The notes under the pieces are model-generated. The model was not told the DNA's origin. It did not search any database and saw only the letters and a list, made by a program, of their open reading frames with translations. The position numbers and the translations under genes are program-made. A stretch of DNA of 64,000 nucleotides. It comes from Parapedobacter sp051400755. Its GTDB lineage: Bacteria; Bacteroidota; Bacteroidia; Sphingobacteriales; Sphingobacteriaceae. Position 1 is the stretch's first letter. Each line of letters opens with the position of its first letter. Location: the NCBI RefSeq assembly GCF_051400755.1, contig NZ_JBLFFL010000001.1, positions 372,001 to 436,000 on the forward strand, written 5' to 3'. Positions 42,004 through 51,140 of this stretch are shown piece after piece.

Positions 42004-42089
42004 TAACTTTGCGACTTGCGAAGTTGGACGCGTAAAACTATGAAACCTGCATGAGTTTCCGCTTAAAAAGATTGCCGCTGGCTCATGCA
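42004..42089 (+). promoter_or_regulatory. promoter and hairpin leader of the FKBP operon
   Basis: TAACTTTG (42004-42011) is an exact TAnnTTTG match. The roughly 105-base leader contains ATGAAACCTGCATGAG (42040-42055), a 16-base identity with the moaE leader, including the mini-frame ATG AAA CCT GCA TGA. TGCATGAG (42048-42055) pairs perfectly with CTCATGCA (42082-42089). The rest of the 266-bp gap 41855-42120 shows no gene. Confidence 0.5.
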
Positions 42090-42120
42090 AGCATCATTGC
42101 CGCAAAAAACAATTATTAAA

Positions 42121-42732
42121 ATGAAAAAAGCAAACGTATTTGTAATGGGGTTGTTGGTGGTATCGGCATTCTCTTCGTGTCTTAAGGAAGAAGATAGTTT
42201 CGATGCTGCGGCGCAGTATGAACTGGAAAAACCCATTATCGAAGCCTACGCCATGGCAAACCTGGATAACCCGCTGTTTCACGAACGTACGGGCATCTGG
42301 TATGAAATCATTGAACCGGGCGATCCCGCGTCTTACCAGTACAAAGTGATTGAAAGCCAAAATGCCATCGAGGCACCAGCCGTATGGGTCAATTATGAAG
42401 GACGGTTGGTCAACTCCGATACCGAATTTGATTCCGATGATACCGCAGGCGGCGTGAAAATGTCTTTGGCGGGTGTCATTCTGGCCTGGCAGGCTATCTT
42501 TTTCCCCGAAGAGATTATCTACGGTGAAGACGGCGAGTTACTGGAAGAACCGGCCGAATTTGGCGGCATCACGGAGAGCGGCTTAGGGGCAGGCGCGGTG
42601 GTGCGCATCGTAACCCCTTCACGGTGGGCTTACGCAAATCAGGGTCAAGGATCGATTCCGGCAAATGCGCCGTTATACTTCGAGATCACGGTCCATGATA
42701 TCCAGGAACCAGATGCGTCTGGCACCAATTGA
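42121..42732 (+). CDS. FKBP-type peptidyl-prolyl isomerase lipoprotein
   Basis: A 203-residue lipoprotein (lipobox AFSSC, Cys20) with one FKBP-like domain in its second half (VWVNYEGRLVNSDTEFDSD ... VVRIVTPSRWAYANQGQGSIPANAPLYFEITVHDI). It would assist folding of exported proteins in the periplasm. The insertion around FFPEEIIYGEDGELLEEPAEFGG is not typical and some active-site aromatics are hard to place. The start at ATG 42121 gives a normal signal peptide. A second FKBP gene follows 31 bases later. Confidence 0.85.
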   Translation: MKKANVFVMGLLVVSAFSSCLKEEDSFDAAAQYELEKPIIEAYAMANLDNPLFHERTGIWYEIIEPGDPASYQYKVIESQNAIEAPAVWVNYEGRLVNSDTEFDSDDTAGGVKMSLAGVILAWQAIFFPEEIIYGEDGELLEEPAEFGGITESGLGAGAVVRIVTPSRWAYANQGQGSIPANAPLYFEITVHDIQEPDASGTN

Positions 42733-42763
42733 TTAAACGCACTATAATCGTATACCGGCAACA

Positions 42764-43693
42764 ATGATCAAATCGACTTCCCGTATTGTAACTATTGGCA
42801 TCGCAGCTCTTGCCTTTTTCGTGGGTTGCGAAAAGAAAGAATACCAATCTTTTGAGGAATTGGACAATGCCAATATCCTCGAATATATCCAGAAAAACAA
42901 TCTCAACGTCAGCCAATACAAGGATACCGATCTGTTTTATGAGGTGTTGGAGGAAGGTACCGGCAATCCGATCGATTATACCAAGACCTATCCGGTGGTC
43001 TATACGGTGAAAAGCCTGGATGGGGTATATAACTCCGGTGACACCATGAGCTTTAATAACCGCTACGCCGATTACTTCGGTTATTTTCCTTTCGGCTCGT
43101 CAGCTGCTGGCACCCCCACGGTGGAACGCCCGGGCGATTTCAAGGAAGTCATCCGTGAAATCCTGCAAAACACCAACGGAAAAATCCGCATCATCGTACC
43201 CTCGCGGCTCATGTACGGCCGCAACGGCGTGCCCAGCCAAGGCATCCCGCCCAACGCGTCATTGGACTATGTGGTGACCGTGCATGATAATTTTGAGGCC
43301 TATGAAGACGGCGTAATCCAAAACATGATCGCCAAAGCCGGACTCAACCTTGAAGACTTCACCAAGACCGAGGACAGCATTTATTACCATATCATCGACC
43401 AAGGCGACGGCGATGCGATCACCGCCGATTCGACCGTCAACGTTAACTATACCCTTAAAAATTCGGCGGCTACGGTTATCGATTCGGGCACTGATGCCGA
43501 ATTCGATTTGGCTGGGGGTACGATTGTCGCTTGGTCGAAGGTCATTCCATTAATCAACAAAGGTGGTAAAATTCGGTTCTTTGTGCCAAGTTCACAAGGA
43601 TATGGAGTTACCGGAGGGAGAGATCAATATGGCAACTTCACCATACCTCAATTTTTTTCACTTGATTTTGAGGTCGAGGTATTGGATAAGTAA
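42764..43693 (+). CDS. two-domain FKBP-type peptidyl-prolyl isomerase lipoprotein
   Basis: A 309-residue lipoprotein (lipobox FFVGC, Cys22) with two FKBP-like units. The first runs about 60-165 (YPVVYTVKSLDGVYNSGDT, RIIVPSRLMYGRNGVPSQGIPPNASLDYVVTVHD) and the second about 200-309 (STVNVNYTLKNSAATVIDSG, IRFFVPSSQGYGVTGGRDQYGN, FFSLDFEVEVLD). It follows the single-domain FKBP lipoprotein and ends in a strong terminator. Paired FKBP lipoproteins next to gldB are a pattern in Bacteroidota, where some (GldI) support gliding; whether these do is unknown. Confidence 0.85.
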   Translation: MIKSTSRIVTIGIAALAFFVGCEKKEYQSFEELDNANILEYIQKNNLNVSQYKDTDLFYEVLEEGTGNPIDYTKTYPVVYTVKSLDGVYNSGDTMSFNNRYADYFGYFPFGSSAAGTPTVERPGDFKEVIREILQNTNGKIRIIVPSRLMYGRNGVPSQGIPPNASLDYVVTVHDNFEAYEDGVIQNMIAKAGLNLEDFTKTEDSIYYHIIDQGDGDAITADSTVNVNYTLKNSAATVIDSGTDAEFDLAGGTIVAWSKVIPLINKGGKIRFFVPSSQGYGVTGGRDQYGNFTIPQFFSLDFEVEVLDK

Positions 43694-43715
43694 ACGATTT
43701 TGATATTTCATTGGA

Positions 43716-43743
43716 AGCTCGCAACTCCTTGCGGGCTTTTTTT
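43716..43743. terminator. intrinsic terminator after the FKBP operon
   Basis: Arms AGCTCGCAA and TTGCGGGCT (one mismatch plus a wobble) around CTCC are followed by a run of seven T. It lies between the convergent FKBP and gldB genes. Confidence 0.8.
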
Positions 43744-44776
43744 ATCTCCCCTTATACCTCGACCCCTCCAGCACCGCCTGCGCGTCGGTGATACCCAGTA
43801 ATTCCTCCGGCGTGGTTTCGGGGTGCCGTTCCATGTATTTCCGAACGATCTGCCAGCCGATGAACACACCAAGTTTGGGAGCGGATTCATTTTGCTCTCC
43901 AAGCTCCGGCGTAAAGGGGGCTTCACCGAGGTACTTCTGGATGCGGTTATAATCGGCCTCATACAGCAGGTTTTCCTGTAAGAACCATGCCCAGATATCG
44001 CGTTCGAAACGGTTGGCCCATTCCTGCTGTTGGCTGGTGTATCCGATTTTGAGACTGTCCGGCACGGTCGGCATCACTTGGTCCATCACGTATAACACCT
44101 TGCCCTGGTATACCATATGCGCCAGGAGCGTCACATCCAGCTCGTCCTGCGGGTACAGCTCTTCGCGGATGTAACTCTCCGTCACCCGCGGCACGATGTT
44201 TTCCGGTGTGAACCGCTGCGAAAGGTAATGGGGAATGCTGTTCCGCAGCGCGGGATAAAACTTGGAATCGGCTCCGAGGAACATATCCAACCCGATCCCG
44301 ATGTAATCTTCGCCGATGGGAGTCTGTACGGCAAACCCCGAAAAGAAGGCGATAAACCGCGGGATATCGATCTGGGGGAAGTAATATTTCAGGTGCTTGA
44401 ACGCATCGGTCAGCCCGGCTTCCTGCACGGCCATATCGGGATAGGTTTCGTAGACGCTGGCTTTCAACGCCTTGAAATCATCGGTCGCCACTACCTCCTG
44501 CAACACCGCCGCCAGCCCGACGCTATCCAGCGGATTGCCCGCTTCCAACATGTGCTGCATGTAATCGGCATAAAAATAGCCGTAGCGGTGAAGCCATTCG
44601 CGGTTTTTCTGGAGGATATTGCCGGGCCCCAGGCTATCCAGCGCCTGATCGAAGCGTTCGATGCGGATGGCTATATCGATATGGCTGACGTCTACCCGTT
44701 CGCGTCTATTGCACGAACACAGCATCACAATCAAAAAAAAGCTATAAATTTGTGAAGTGCGGATTTTGAGCATCAT
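43742..44776 (-). CDS. gldB: gliding motility lipoprotein GldB
   Basis: A 344-residue lipoprotein (lipobox LCSC, Cys22) whose body matches GldB: IDIAIRIERFDQALDSLGPGN, TYPDMAVQEAGLTDAFKHLKYYFPQ, FFSGFAVQTPIGEDYIGIGLDMFLG, YPHYL-like PHYLSQRFTPENIVPR and FIGWQIVRKYMERHPETTPEELL. GldB is required for gliding in Flavobacterium; its molecular activity is unknown. It diverges from a PorT-like barrel gene and is close to nadE, as in other Bacteroidota. Two adjacent ATGs (44776, 44773) are possible starts. Confidence 0.9.
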   Translation of the reverse strand: MMLKIRTSQIYSFFLIVMLCSCNRRERVDVSHIDIAIRIERFDQALDSLGPGNILQKNREWLHRYGYFYADYMQHMLEAGNPLDSVGLAAVLQEVVATDDFKALKASVYETYPDMAVQEAGLTDAFKHLKYYFPQIDIPRFIAFFSGFAVQTPIGEDYIGIGLDMFLGADSKFYPALRNSIPHYLSQRFTPENIVPRVTESYIREELYPQDELDVTLLAHMVYQGKVLYVMDQVMPTVPDSLKIGYTSQQQEWANRFERDIWAWFLQENLLYEADYNRIQKYLGEAPFTPELGEQNESAPKLGVFIGWQIVRKYMERHPETTPEELLGITDAQAVLEGSRYKGR

Positions 44777-44848
44777 TTTTGTTCCTTAGCCGACGACGAA
44801 GTTAAGGATTTTGATGGGTTTTGATGAAACGCGGATAAGTAGATTGAT

Positions 44849-45520
44849 ATGCAGAAAAAAACAATACTATTCTCCTTTTTACCTTTATTGTTGATGCTTA
44901 ACCACCAACGTGGTATGGCCCAGGACTACAACAGTTCGGTTTATCAATATAAACCTGTGTCTCTAGGCATTACGTTTTCGCCTCATCTCGGCTGGATGCG
45001 CTACGGCGATGCGGATGGTTATGAGAGCCGTCCAAAATTGGGGTATGCCTATGGCTTGCTTGCCGACTTTGCTTTCACGGAAAATTACTATTTCTCTACC
45101 GGGCTGTTGATCAATACGCTGAATAGCGAAATGGAATATGCAGACCCTACCGCAAACACCGTACCCGGTGCCGACCTTACCCACAGTTATCGGCTGCAGT
45201 ACGCCGAAATCCCCCTATCCCTCAAGCTGAAAAGCACCATGCGGTACTTCCGCAGCTACTATGGGCAGTTCGGTTTTACAGGCGGATTGAAGCTCAACGC
45301 CAAAGAAAAGATGCCCGGCGCTTCTTCCCGTACCTCCCTTGGCGATGATGCCGATTTCTTCCGATTAGCGTTGCAAATCGGCGGCGGGGTGGAGTGGCAG
45401 CTCGATCACAACCTGGTGATGGTCACCGGCCTGACCTTCAACAACGGGTTTACGCGGGTGATCAAGCAAGGCGAACCCCGCAATTCGTATGTGGCGTTTA
45501 ATTTCGGCATCTTTTTCTAA
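44849..45520 (+). CDS. PorT-family outer-membrane beta-barrel protein
   Basis: A 223-residue protein with a signal peptide (to GMAQDY) and an eight-stranded barrel pattern. Strands have alternating aromatic residues (YYFSTGLLINTLNSEMEY, YRLQYAEIPLSLKLKS, YYGQFGFTGGLKLNAKEK, FFRLALQIGGGVEWQLD) and a terminal FNFGIFF. It resembles PorT/SprT-type barrels linked to type IX secretion, but similar barrels are common, so the precise role is open. It starts 72 bases from gldB in the opposite direction and is 21 bases before nadE. Confidence 0.75.
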   Translation: MQKKTILFSFLPLLLMLNHQRGMAQDYNSSVYQYKPVSLGITFSPHLGWMRYGDADGYESRPKLGYAYGLLADFAFTENYYFSTGLLINTLNSEMEYADPTANTVPGADLTHSYRLQYAEIPLSLKLKSTMRYFRSYYGQFGFTGGLKLNAKEKMPGASSRTSLGDDADFFRLALQIGGGVEWQLDHNLVMVTGLTFNNGFTRVIKQGEPRNSYVAFNFGIFF

Positions 45521-45541
45521 CGGTTACCAGCAATACGCGAC

Positions 45542-47182
45542 ATGATCATCGCTTTAGCACAGCTCACTTACCACATCGGTCACTTCGAATGCAATAACGA
45601 GGCCATCATCTGGGCCATCACAGAGGCAAAGGATCGCGGCGCCGATATGGTGGTATTTGCCGAGCTGGCCATCGGCGGATATCCGGCCAAAGACCTGCTC
45701 CGCTCACCGGCTTTCCTGGACCGCTGCGAGACTGCCGTCGCTGAGATCGCCACCCATTGCAATGGGATTGCCTGCATTATCGGCGCACCCATACGCAACA
45801 CCACCGGAAAAGGCAAGCCCTTGTATAACGCTGCGCTGTTCATTGCGGATGGTGCCGTGCAGCAGGTGGTACACAAAGGACTCCTGCCCGACTACGATGT
45901 GTTTGATGAGTATCGCTATTTCCAGCCGGCCAATGCCTTCACGTGTGTCATTTTTAATAACCAAAAAATAGCGCTGACCATCTGTGAGGACCTTTGGAAT
46001 ATTGCCACACCGAAGTTATACCGCCGGAATCCCATGGACGCGTTGCGGGAAGAGCATCCCGATATCATCATCAACATTGCTGCCTCTCCGTTTTCTTATA
46101 ATCACCTCAAGGAGCGGATGGAGGTGCTGCAGGCCCACGCCCGCGAAACCGGCGTACCGCTGCTATACCTCAACCAAGTGGGCGCACATGCCGACATCAT
46201 TTTCGATGGCCGGTCGCTCATGCTGTCTCATACCGGTGAACTGGTAGACATGATGGCTTCGTTTGCAGAGGACTTTAAGTGCTACGAGCTCACCGGCAAA
46301 ACCCTCACCCCGCTGCATGAGGTAAGCGCTATCGAGGGACCGTTGGACACGCCGCTGATCCATCAGGCGCTGGTCATGGGTATCCGCGATTATTTCTGCA
46401 AATCAGGCTTTAAAAAGGCTGTAGTGGGCCTGTCCGGCGGCATCGACTCGGCAGTGGTCGCGGCGCTGGCCTGCGAGGCGCTCGGTCCGGAAAATGTGCT
46501 GGCCGTGCTCATGCCTTCGGCGTATTCCAGCGATCATTCCATCAAGGACGCCCTCGATCTGGTGCAAAATACAGGTTGCCACCATGAAACCGTGCCCATA
46601 CAGCCCATGGCTGATGCATTCAGCCAAAGCCTTGCACAAGCATTCGAAGGATTGGCCCCCGACGTAACGGAGGAGAACATCCAAGCCCGCATCCGCGGCA
46701 CCTTGCTGATGGCATTTTCCAACAAACAGGGCTACATCCTGCTCAATACCTCCAATAAGAGCGAAGCCGCCGTGGGGTATGGTACCTTATATGGCGATAT
46801 GGCCGGGGCGCTGGGCGTCATCGGCGATGTCTACAAGACCCAGGTCTATAAGTTGGCTGGCTATATCAACCGTAATACCATCATCATACCGCACCACACC
46901 ATCACGAAAGCCCCATCGGCCGAATTGAGGCCGAACCAGAAAGACAGCGACTCCCTGCCGGAATACGAGTTGCTGGATTCGGTATTGTTCCAGTACATCG
47001 AAAATGAAAAGAGTGCGGAGCAGATCATCGCGCTGGGGTTTGATGAGCAGCTGGTACACCGTGTATTGAACCTGGTAAACAAAGCCGAATTCAAGCGCTA
47101 CCAAGCCCCGCCGATATTGCGCGTAAGCAGCAAGGCCTTTGGCGTAGGCAGGGCCATGCCCCTGGTAGCCAAATATCCATAG
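45542..47182 (+). CDS. nadE: glutamine-dependent NAD+ synthetase
   Basis: A 546-residue NadE with an N-terminal carbon-nitrogen hydrolase (glutaminase) domain and a C-terminal ATP-pyrophosphatase domain. The catalytic triad is visible as Glu in FAELAIGGYPAKDLL, Lys in HKGLLPDYDVFDE and Cys in LTICEDLW. The synthetase P-loop is VVGLSGGIDSAVVAALA, followed by TSNKSEAAVGYGTLYGDMAGALGVIGDVYKTQVYKLA. It completes NAD+ synthesis using glutamine nitrogen. The length is full. Confidence 0.96.
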   Translation: MIIALAQLTYHIGHFECNNEAIIWAITEAKDRGADMVVFAELAIGGYPAKDLLRSPAFLDRCETAVAEIATHCNGIACIIGAPIRNTTGKGKPLYNAALFIADGAVQQVVHKGLLPDYDVFDEYRYFQPANAFTCVIFNNQKIALTICEDLWNIATPKLYRRNPMDALREEHPDIIINIAASPFSYNHLKERMEVLQAHARETGVPLLYLNQVGAHADIIFDGRSLMLSHTGELVDMMASFAEDFKCYELTGKTLTPLHEVSAIEGPLDTPLIHQALVMGIRDYFCKSGFKKAVVGLSGGIDSAVVAALACEALGPENVLAVLMPSAYSSDHSIKDALDLVQNTGCHHETVPIQPMADAFSQSLAQAFEGLAPDVTEENIQARIRGTLLMAFSNKQGYILLNTSNKSEAAVGYGTLYGDMAGALGVIGDVYKTQVYKLAGYINRNTIIIPHHTITKAPSAELRPNQKDSDSLPEYELLDSVLFQYIENEKSAEQIIALGFDEQLVHRVLNLVNKAEFKRYQAPPILRVSSKAFGVGRAMPLVAKYP

Positions 47183-47214
47183 CCTCCGATTAAACCATCG
47201 TTCCTTTGATATGT

Positions 47215-47242
47215 CTAATAATGGTAAGCTTATTATCATTAG
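47215..47242. promoter_or_regulatory. 28-bp imperfect palindrome upstream of the DUF4136 gene
   Basis: CTAATAATGG-TAAGCTTA-TTATCATTAG is symmetric about TAAGCTTA, with only two kinds of mismatch (A-C and G-T wobble in RNA). It lies between nadE and a strong ribosome-binding site (AAGGAGAT) for the DUF4136 gene. It may be an operator or an attenuating hairpin. Confidence 0.4.
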
Positions 47243-47271
47243 GGATTAATTAATATAAGGAGATATACGCC

Positions 47272-47835
47272 ATGAAAAGGCTGTTATTATTTTTCGTCCC
47301 GCTGTGGGTACTAGCGTCCTGCTCGTCTTACCAATATCACACGACCAAGATCCAAAGCACCGATTTCTCACAGTACCGGACATACGGGTGGTTGCCACCG
47401 GTAGACTCATTGTCCAAATCGTATTTTGACAATGATATTGCCCGCGCAAACATCATGGAGACCGCCAACCGGGAGCTGGAAGCCAAGGGTCTGCAGTATT
47501 CGAAAGACAACCCGGACCTGCTTTTCCGGTATATTGCCATTGTCAACAATAAAAGTCGACCGTTATACGGCGGAATGGGTCCTTGGGGGATGTGGGGGTA
47601 TAACCCCTGGATGTGGGGTGCTGGCTGGGGATACGGCTGGGGAGCATGGAACCGGCCCGTCGGTGAAGAACGCTACCGGGCTGGCCACGTCATCATCGAA
47701 GCCCGGGATCGGCAATCGAATACCGTCATCTGGCAGGCCCGCGGCTCGGGTGAAGTGAATAATCCGGAAAAGGCCATCAATAAGTTGCCTGACGTCGTCG
47801 CCGGCGTGATCGAACAGTTTCCGGTGGAACGGTGA
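47272..47835 (+). CDS. DUF4136-family lipoprotein
   Basis: A 187-residue lipoprotein (lipobox VLASC, Cys17). It has the DUF4136 pattern DFSQYRTYGWLPP, IMETANRELEAKGLQYSKDNPDLLFRYI, a Gly/Trp/Tyr-rich insert (GPWGMWGYNPWMWGAGWGYGW), YRAGHVIIEARDRQSNTVIWQARGSGEV and a C-terminal helix. The function is unknown. A strong Shine-Dalgarno AAGGAGA precedes the ATG. Confidence 0.87.
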   Translation: MKRLLLFFVPLWVLASCSSYQYHTTKIQSTDFSQYRTYGWLPPVDSLSKSYFDNDIARANIMETANRELEAKGLQYSKDNPDLLFRYIAIVNNKSRPLYGGMGPWGMWGYNPWMWGAGWGYGWGAWNRPVGEERYRAGHVIIEARDRQSNTVIWQARGSGEVNNPEKAINKLPDVVAGVIEQFPVER

Positions 47836-47869
47836 TCGGTGGTGAGTACAGGTCACAGACTACCGGCCA

Positions 47870-48913
47870 CTAAATAGAAGACCTCAGCGTCAGGTAAAAC
47901 GGCACTTTTTCATGCCGTTTGGCGTTATCGAGGATCACCTGTGCGGCGAGTTCTCCCATGCGCCGGAAGTCGGTGGATACGGTAGTGATGCCGTTGAGGA
48001 TGAATTTCTTCAGGAGCGTCTCATTGTACGAAATGATGCCCACCTGTTTGCCGATCTTCAATTTCAAGGATATTACCCGATCGAGCAATTTCACCAGATC
48101 GTCTTCCATCAGGTTGATATAGGCCTCCCCTGCTGATATGGGTTCCTCGGAAATATCGCCCACCAATAGGTGATTAAACGCATACTGCTGGCAGAACCGA
48201 TAGAATCCTTTGATGATACCCTTGGGGAAGTAGCTTTTGTCGGGAAAGATAAGTTTGAGCGTGTGGTATTTGCTGAGCTGCTCCCGTGCTTGGTCTAAGG
48301 CGTTGTAAATGTCCTTTTCGAAATCTTCGTATACCGCGGCGTATTCCCCATCCACTTCCGGCACCAACTTATCCAAGAGCACCAATTTATCTTTCGGGAT
48401 GGTATTGATGATTTCGGCGGCTTTATCCCGCCCTTCGATAAAATGGGGGATGATGACGTAATGGGTGTATTCCTGCCGGAGGTTTTGCAGCAATTTCCTG
48501 AACAGCGAGAGGTCATTGTTATAAATGTAGAAATCAACGGCGGCATCGCTGCCGATGGCTTCTACAAATGCGTCGTAAATGATTTTCTTATGGGCACTCA
48601 ACTTGTTAAAAAACAATACGATCTGCAGCTTACGCCGGAATTCGGCGTTGGTGATGTAATACCCCTTTCCGGGGACCGACCCCAGTACGCCCAATTGCTT
48701 GAGGTGCTTGTACCCTTTTTCGGCGGTATCGCGCGATATTTCCAATACGTAGCTCAGTTCATTGATGGACGGAAGCATGTCGTCCTTCTTGATCTTCCCT
48801 GCTTCCACAGCGTTGACAATCGCATTGGCCAGCTGCAAATACTTAGGGGTGGCAGAGTACTCGTTGATGTGAATATGGTCTAATAGCGCTTCGGGCTTCA
48901 TGATTTCGCTCAT
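47870..48913 (-). CDS. GntR/LacI-type transcriptional regulator of the rhamnose locus
   Basis: A 347-residue regulator. The N-terminal winged helix is GntR-type (TPKYLQLANAIVNAVEAGKIKKDDMLPSINELSYVLEISRDTAEKGYKHLKQLGVLGSVPGKGYYI). The C-terminal 250 residues form a periplasmic-binding-protein-like sensor (KLVLLDKLVPEVDGEYAAVYEDFEKDI, GEAYINLMEDDLVKLLDRVISLKLKIGKQVGIISYNET, DFRRMGELAAQVILD). This GntR-DNA-binding/LacI-sensor layout is known for Bacteroidota sugar regulators. It is last in the leftward rhamnosidase gene run, 42 bases after rhaM, and presumably responds to L-rhamnose or a derivative. Confidence 0.87.
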   Translation of the reverse strand: MSEIMKPEALLDHIHINEYSATPKYLQLANAIVNAVEAGKIKKDDMLPSINELSYVLEISRDTAEKGYKHLKQLGVLGSVPGKGYYITNAEFRRKLQIVLFFNKLSAHKKIIYDAFVEAIGSDAAVDFYIYNNDLSLFRKLLQNLRQEYTHYVIIPHFIEGRDKAAEIINTIPKDKLVLLDKLVPEVDGEYAAVYEDFEKDIYNALDQAREQLSKYHTLKLIFPDKSYFPKGIIKGFYRFCQQYAFNHLLVGDISEEPISAGEAYINLMEDDLVKLLDRVISLKLKIGKQVGIISYNETLLKKFILNGITTVSTDFRRMGELAAQVILDNAKRHEKVPFYLTLRSSI

Positions 48914-48955
48914 ACGTTTGGCGCATTAAAGATAAGGGGTTATGCAGAGAATCCA

Positions 48956-49264
48956 TCATTTCAGGTAAAATACTTCGGTTAACGGTATACTCACCGGCGA
49001 GTTGTCGGCATTGGTTTCCATAATATCGGCCATATAGGCCCACCATCGCTGCACGACGGGATGATTCCCCAAATCCTGCGACGATTGCCCCGCTTCCTGT
49101 TGCACGGCGAACAAGGTATTGGTTGCCTCATCCAGAAAAATCGAGTAATCGCTTACCCCGTGCGCCTTCAATAGCTCAACCAATTCGGGCCATATCGCCG
49201 CATGCCTTTTCTTGTATTCTTCCCGACATCCGGGCATCAACTTCATCTTGAATGCGATACGTTG
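48956..49264 (-). CDS. rhaM: L-rhamnose mutarotase
   Basis: A 102-residue RhaM that interconverts alpha and beta anomers of L-rhamnose. It starts MQRIAFKMKLMPGCREEYKKRHAAIWPELVELLKAHGVSDYSIFLDE and has the WWAYMADIMETN motif near the C-terminus. The catalytic His in KRHAAIWP is present. The longer frame upstream overlaps the rhamnosidase gene and is not used; ATG 49264 follows that gene's stop by four bases. The product acts on rhamnose freed by the three glycosidases upstream. Confidence 0.93.
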   Translation of the reverse strand, partial: QRIAFKMKLMPGCREEYKKRHAAIWPELVELLKAHGVSDYSIFLDEATNTLFAVQQEAGQSSQDLGNHPVVQRWWAYMADIMETNADNSPVSIPLTEVFYLK

Positions 49265-49268
49265 CATG

Positions 49269-51023
49269 TCAATCCTTAACCTGAATAATCTTGACCCCTT
49301 TGGGCGCCTTGATCTCCGAGTGTATACGTCCATCCGGTTGCTTGGTATGCTTCACATACAACACGCCATAAGGTGTCGGAAATGTTCCTTCCGCATACTC
49401 CAGATCGCCCAGATGGGGATCGATGGCGATCTCCTTGCTGCCCGGAGCGATCACGTTGATTCCCAGTACATGCTCGGTAAGCCAGGCGGTAGGTCCGGAT
49501 GCCCACCCGTGGCATAAGCTATGCCTGAACCCGATGTAGCAGTACGCACCGTAATCGCCATGGATATCCTTTTGATTTGCCGGTACCAACTCATCGATGC
49601 GGGCGGCATTGGGCAGCCACTCGAGGTTAAAGTCCTCCCAAAACGTGGTAGCGCCCAAGTCCAGCATGGCACCCCAATAGCTTCGGATGACATCCAACGC
49701 ACCATGATAGTTCCCCGCTTTGGCCATGGCCTTTAGCATGTAATACCCATAGAACGTGGAGAAGTTTTTTGCGCCGCCCACGGCCAACACTTGTTCGTTA
49801 GCCTCTGCCGCGGGCACCATATCTGCCAAGGCCAACAAGGCGGCTGCTTGCTTGGAATGACCCATCGGCGGCACATGCTGCCGTAGTTTGCGAACCGCTT
49901 CTTCCGCGACTTGCTTGGTTTCCTGATCACCTATCATTTCGCCCAGTTCAGCGGCGGTGGCTAACGACCAGATCGTCATCGCCTGCAAACCGGCGTGAAT
50001 GGCCGCCGGGTCTTCGCTGGATGGCCAGTCGAGGAAGCGGTTGCCATCCATCAACTCTTTTCCATCGGGTCCGATCTTCGAAACAATCTGCCGGACCAAC
50101 GCTGAAAGGTAGGGCTGCTGGGCTTTGAGGTAATCCAGATCGCCGTGATGCATATACCAATCGCGATGCAGGATGATCCACCACATGGAATAGGTACTGA
50201 TGCCACTCATCCAGCCCGGTAGCGGGGTCACGTCTCTGGCCAGATCCAAGCTTTTGGGCACCACTTCATTATAGCCAAATACGCTATTTACGGTTGACAC
50301 CTCCGGATGCAGGTCGCCCACCCACACCAAACGGTCACGTTTGATACCATCCCATAAATACGCCTGCATGTTGAGGTGCACGGTATAGGCTCCGGTCTGC
50401 CATATTTGATTGAGGCGCTCGTCATTGCTCTTGAACGATCCCAAATAGGGAATGTCCCGATAGGTAAAGATGGCGCGCACCTCTTTCAAGTGCAGTTCGG
50501 CATCGGCATCCAGCAGATCGATGCGCACAAAGCGGAAGCCCGTTTCCCCGATCTGTATTTTGCCCAGCCAGGGCACCTGTAGACGAAAGTCACGTATGGC
50601 GTGGTCATTGGTGGCGCCCTTTTCGCCGATTTCGGCCATCGCCTCACTTGCAGATTCGCCAAAACGGATGCGCACGTTGCGGGGAATATTCCCCGGTGCC
50701 CACATACCCGTCACGATTTCCAGTCCGCCATGCAATTCTTGACCAAAGTCCAGCAGGATACTGGCGGTATCTGTTCCACTATTTTTCAGCACGGAGATAC
50801 TCGCGTTGGTCAAGTCCGCCTGACCATTGCCTGGTTTAAGTAACTGCTCCTCGTTCGTGACACTCCCTGCTTGCCATATCACACGGGTGGGCGAATGGTA
50901 TTCGTGCACACGCTCGTCCCTTGCCGCCGAATCACTCCGGGTCTCCGCCTGTTGCCCGAACGTCCAATGGATCATTCCAATTACACAAACCAAGGCTAAA
51001 ACGCCGTGTCGCTTTTTCATCAT
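49269..51023 (-). CDS. alpha-L-rhamnosidase-family glycoside hydrolase
   Basis: A 584-residue secreted enzyme (signal peptide ending TFGQ). A beta-sandwich N-terminal part (about 30-190) precedes an (alpha/alpha)6 barrel. The family-type acid motif is LWDGIKRDRLVWVGDLHPE, with SGISTYSMWWIILHRDWYMHHGDLDYLK and FLDWPSSEDPAAIHAGLQAM downstream, and HSLCHGWASGPTAWLTEHVLGI near the C-terminus. This is a GH78-like rhamnosidase that should cleave terminal alpha-L-rhamnose in the periplasm. It lies between structured element B and rhaM. Confidence 0.85.
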   Translation of the reverse strand: MMKKRHGVLALVCVIGMIHWTFGQQAETRSDSAARDERVHEYHSPTRVIWQAGSVTNEEQLLKPGNGQADLTNASISVLKNSGTDTASILLDFGQELHGGLEIVTGMWAPGNIPRNVRIRFGESASEAMAEIGEKGATNDHAIRDFRLQVPWLGKIQIGETGFRFVRIDLLDADAELHLKEVRAIFTYRDIPYLGSFKSNDERLNQIWQTGAYTVHLNMQAYLWDGIKRDRLVWVGDLHPEVSTVNSVFGYNEVVPKSLDLARDVTPLPGWMSGISTYSMWWIILHRDWYMHHGDLDYLKAQQPYLSALVRQIVSKIGPDGKELMDGNRFLDWPSSEDPAAIHAGLQAMTIWSLATAAELGEMIGDQETKQVAEEAVRKLRQHVPPMGHSKQAAALLALADMVPAAEANEQVLAVGGAKNFSTFYGYYMLKAMAKAGNYHGALDVIRSYWGAMLDLGATTFWEDFNLEWLPNAARIDELVPANQKDIHGDYGAYCYIGFRHSLCHGWASGPTAWLTEHVLGINVIAPGSKEIAIDPHLGDLEYAEGTFPTPYGVLYVKHTKQPDGRIHSEIKAPKGVKIIQVKD

Positions 51024-51140
51024 TTTGCTTCAGATTTATAATCAAGCGCAAGATAATGAGAATGGCAGATAGCCGTATCCTGTGCTTACCTGATACATCC
51101 GAGCTAGATGTAACTGGACTTACCCCGAAAATAAGCAGCC

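Noticed and set aside
47255..47271. AAGGAGATATAC before the DUF4136 gene as vector contamination (T7-type ribosome-binding site)
   Set aside because: No T7 promoter, lac operator or tag surrounds it; the flanks read as native intergenic sequence and genes.
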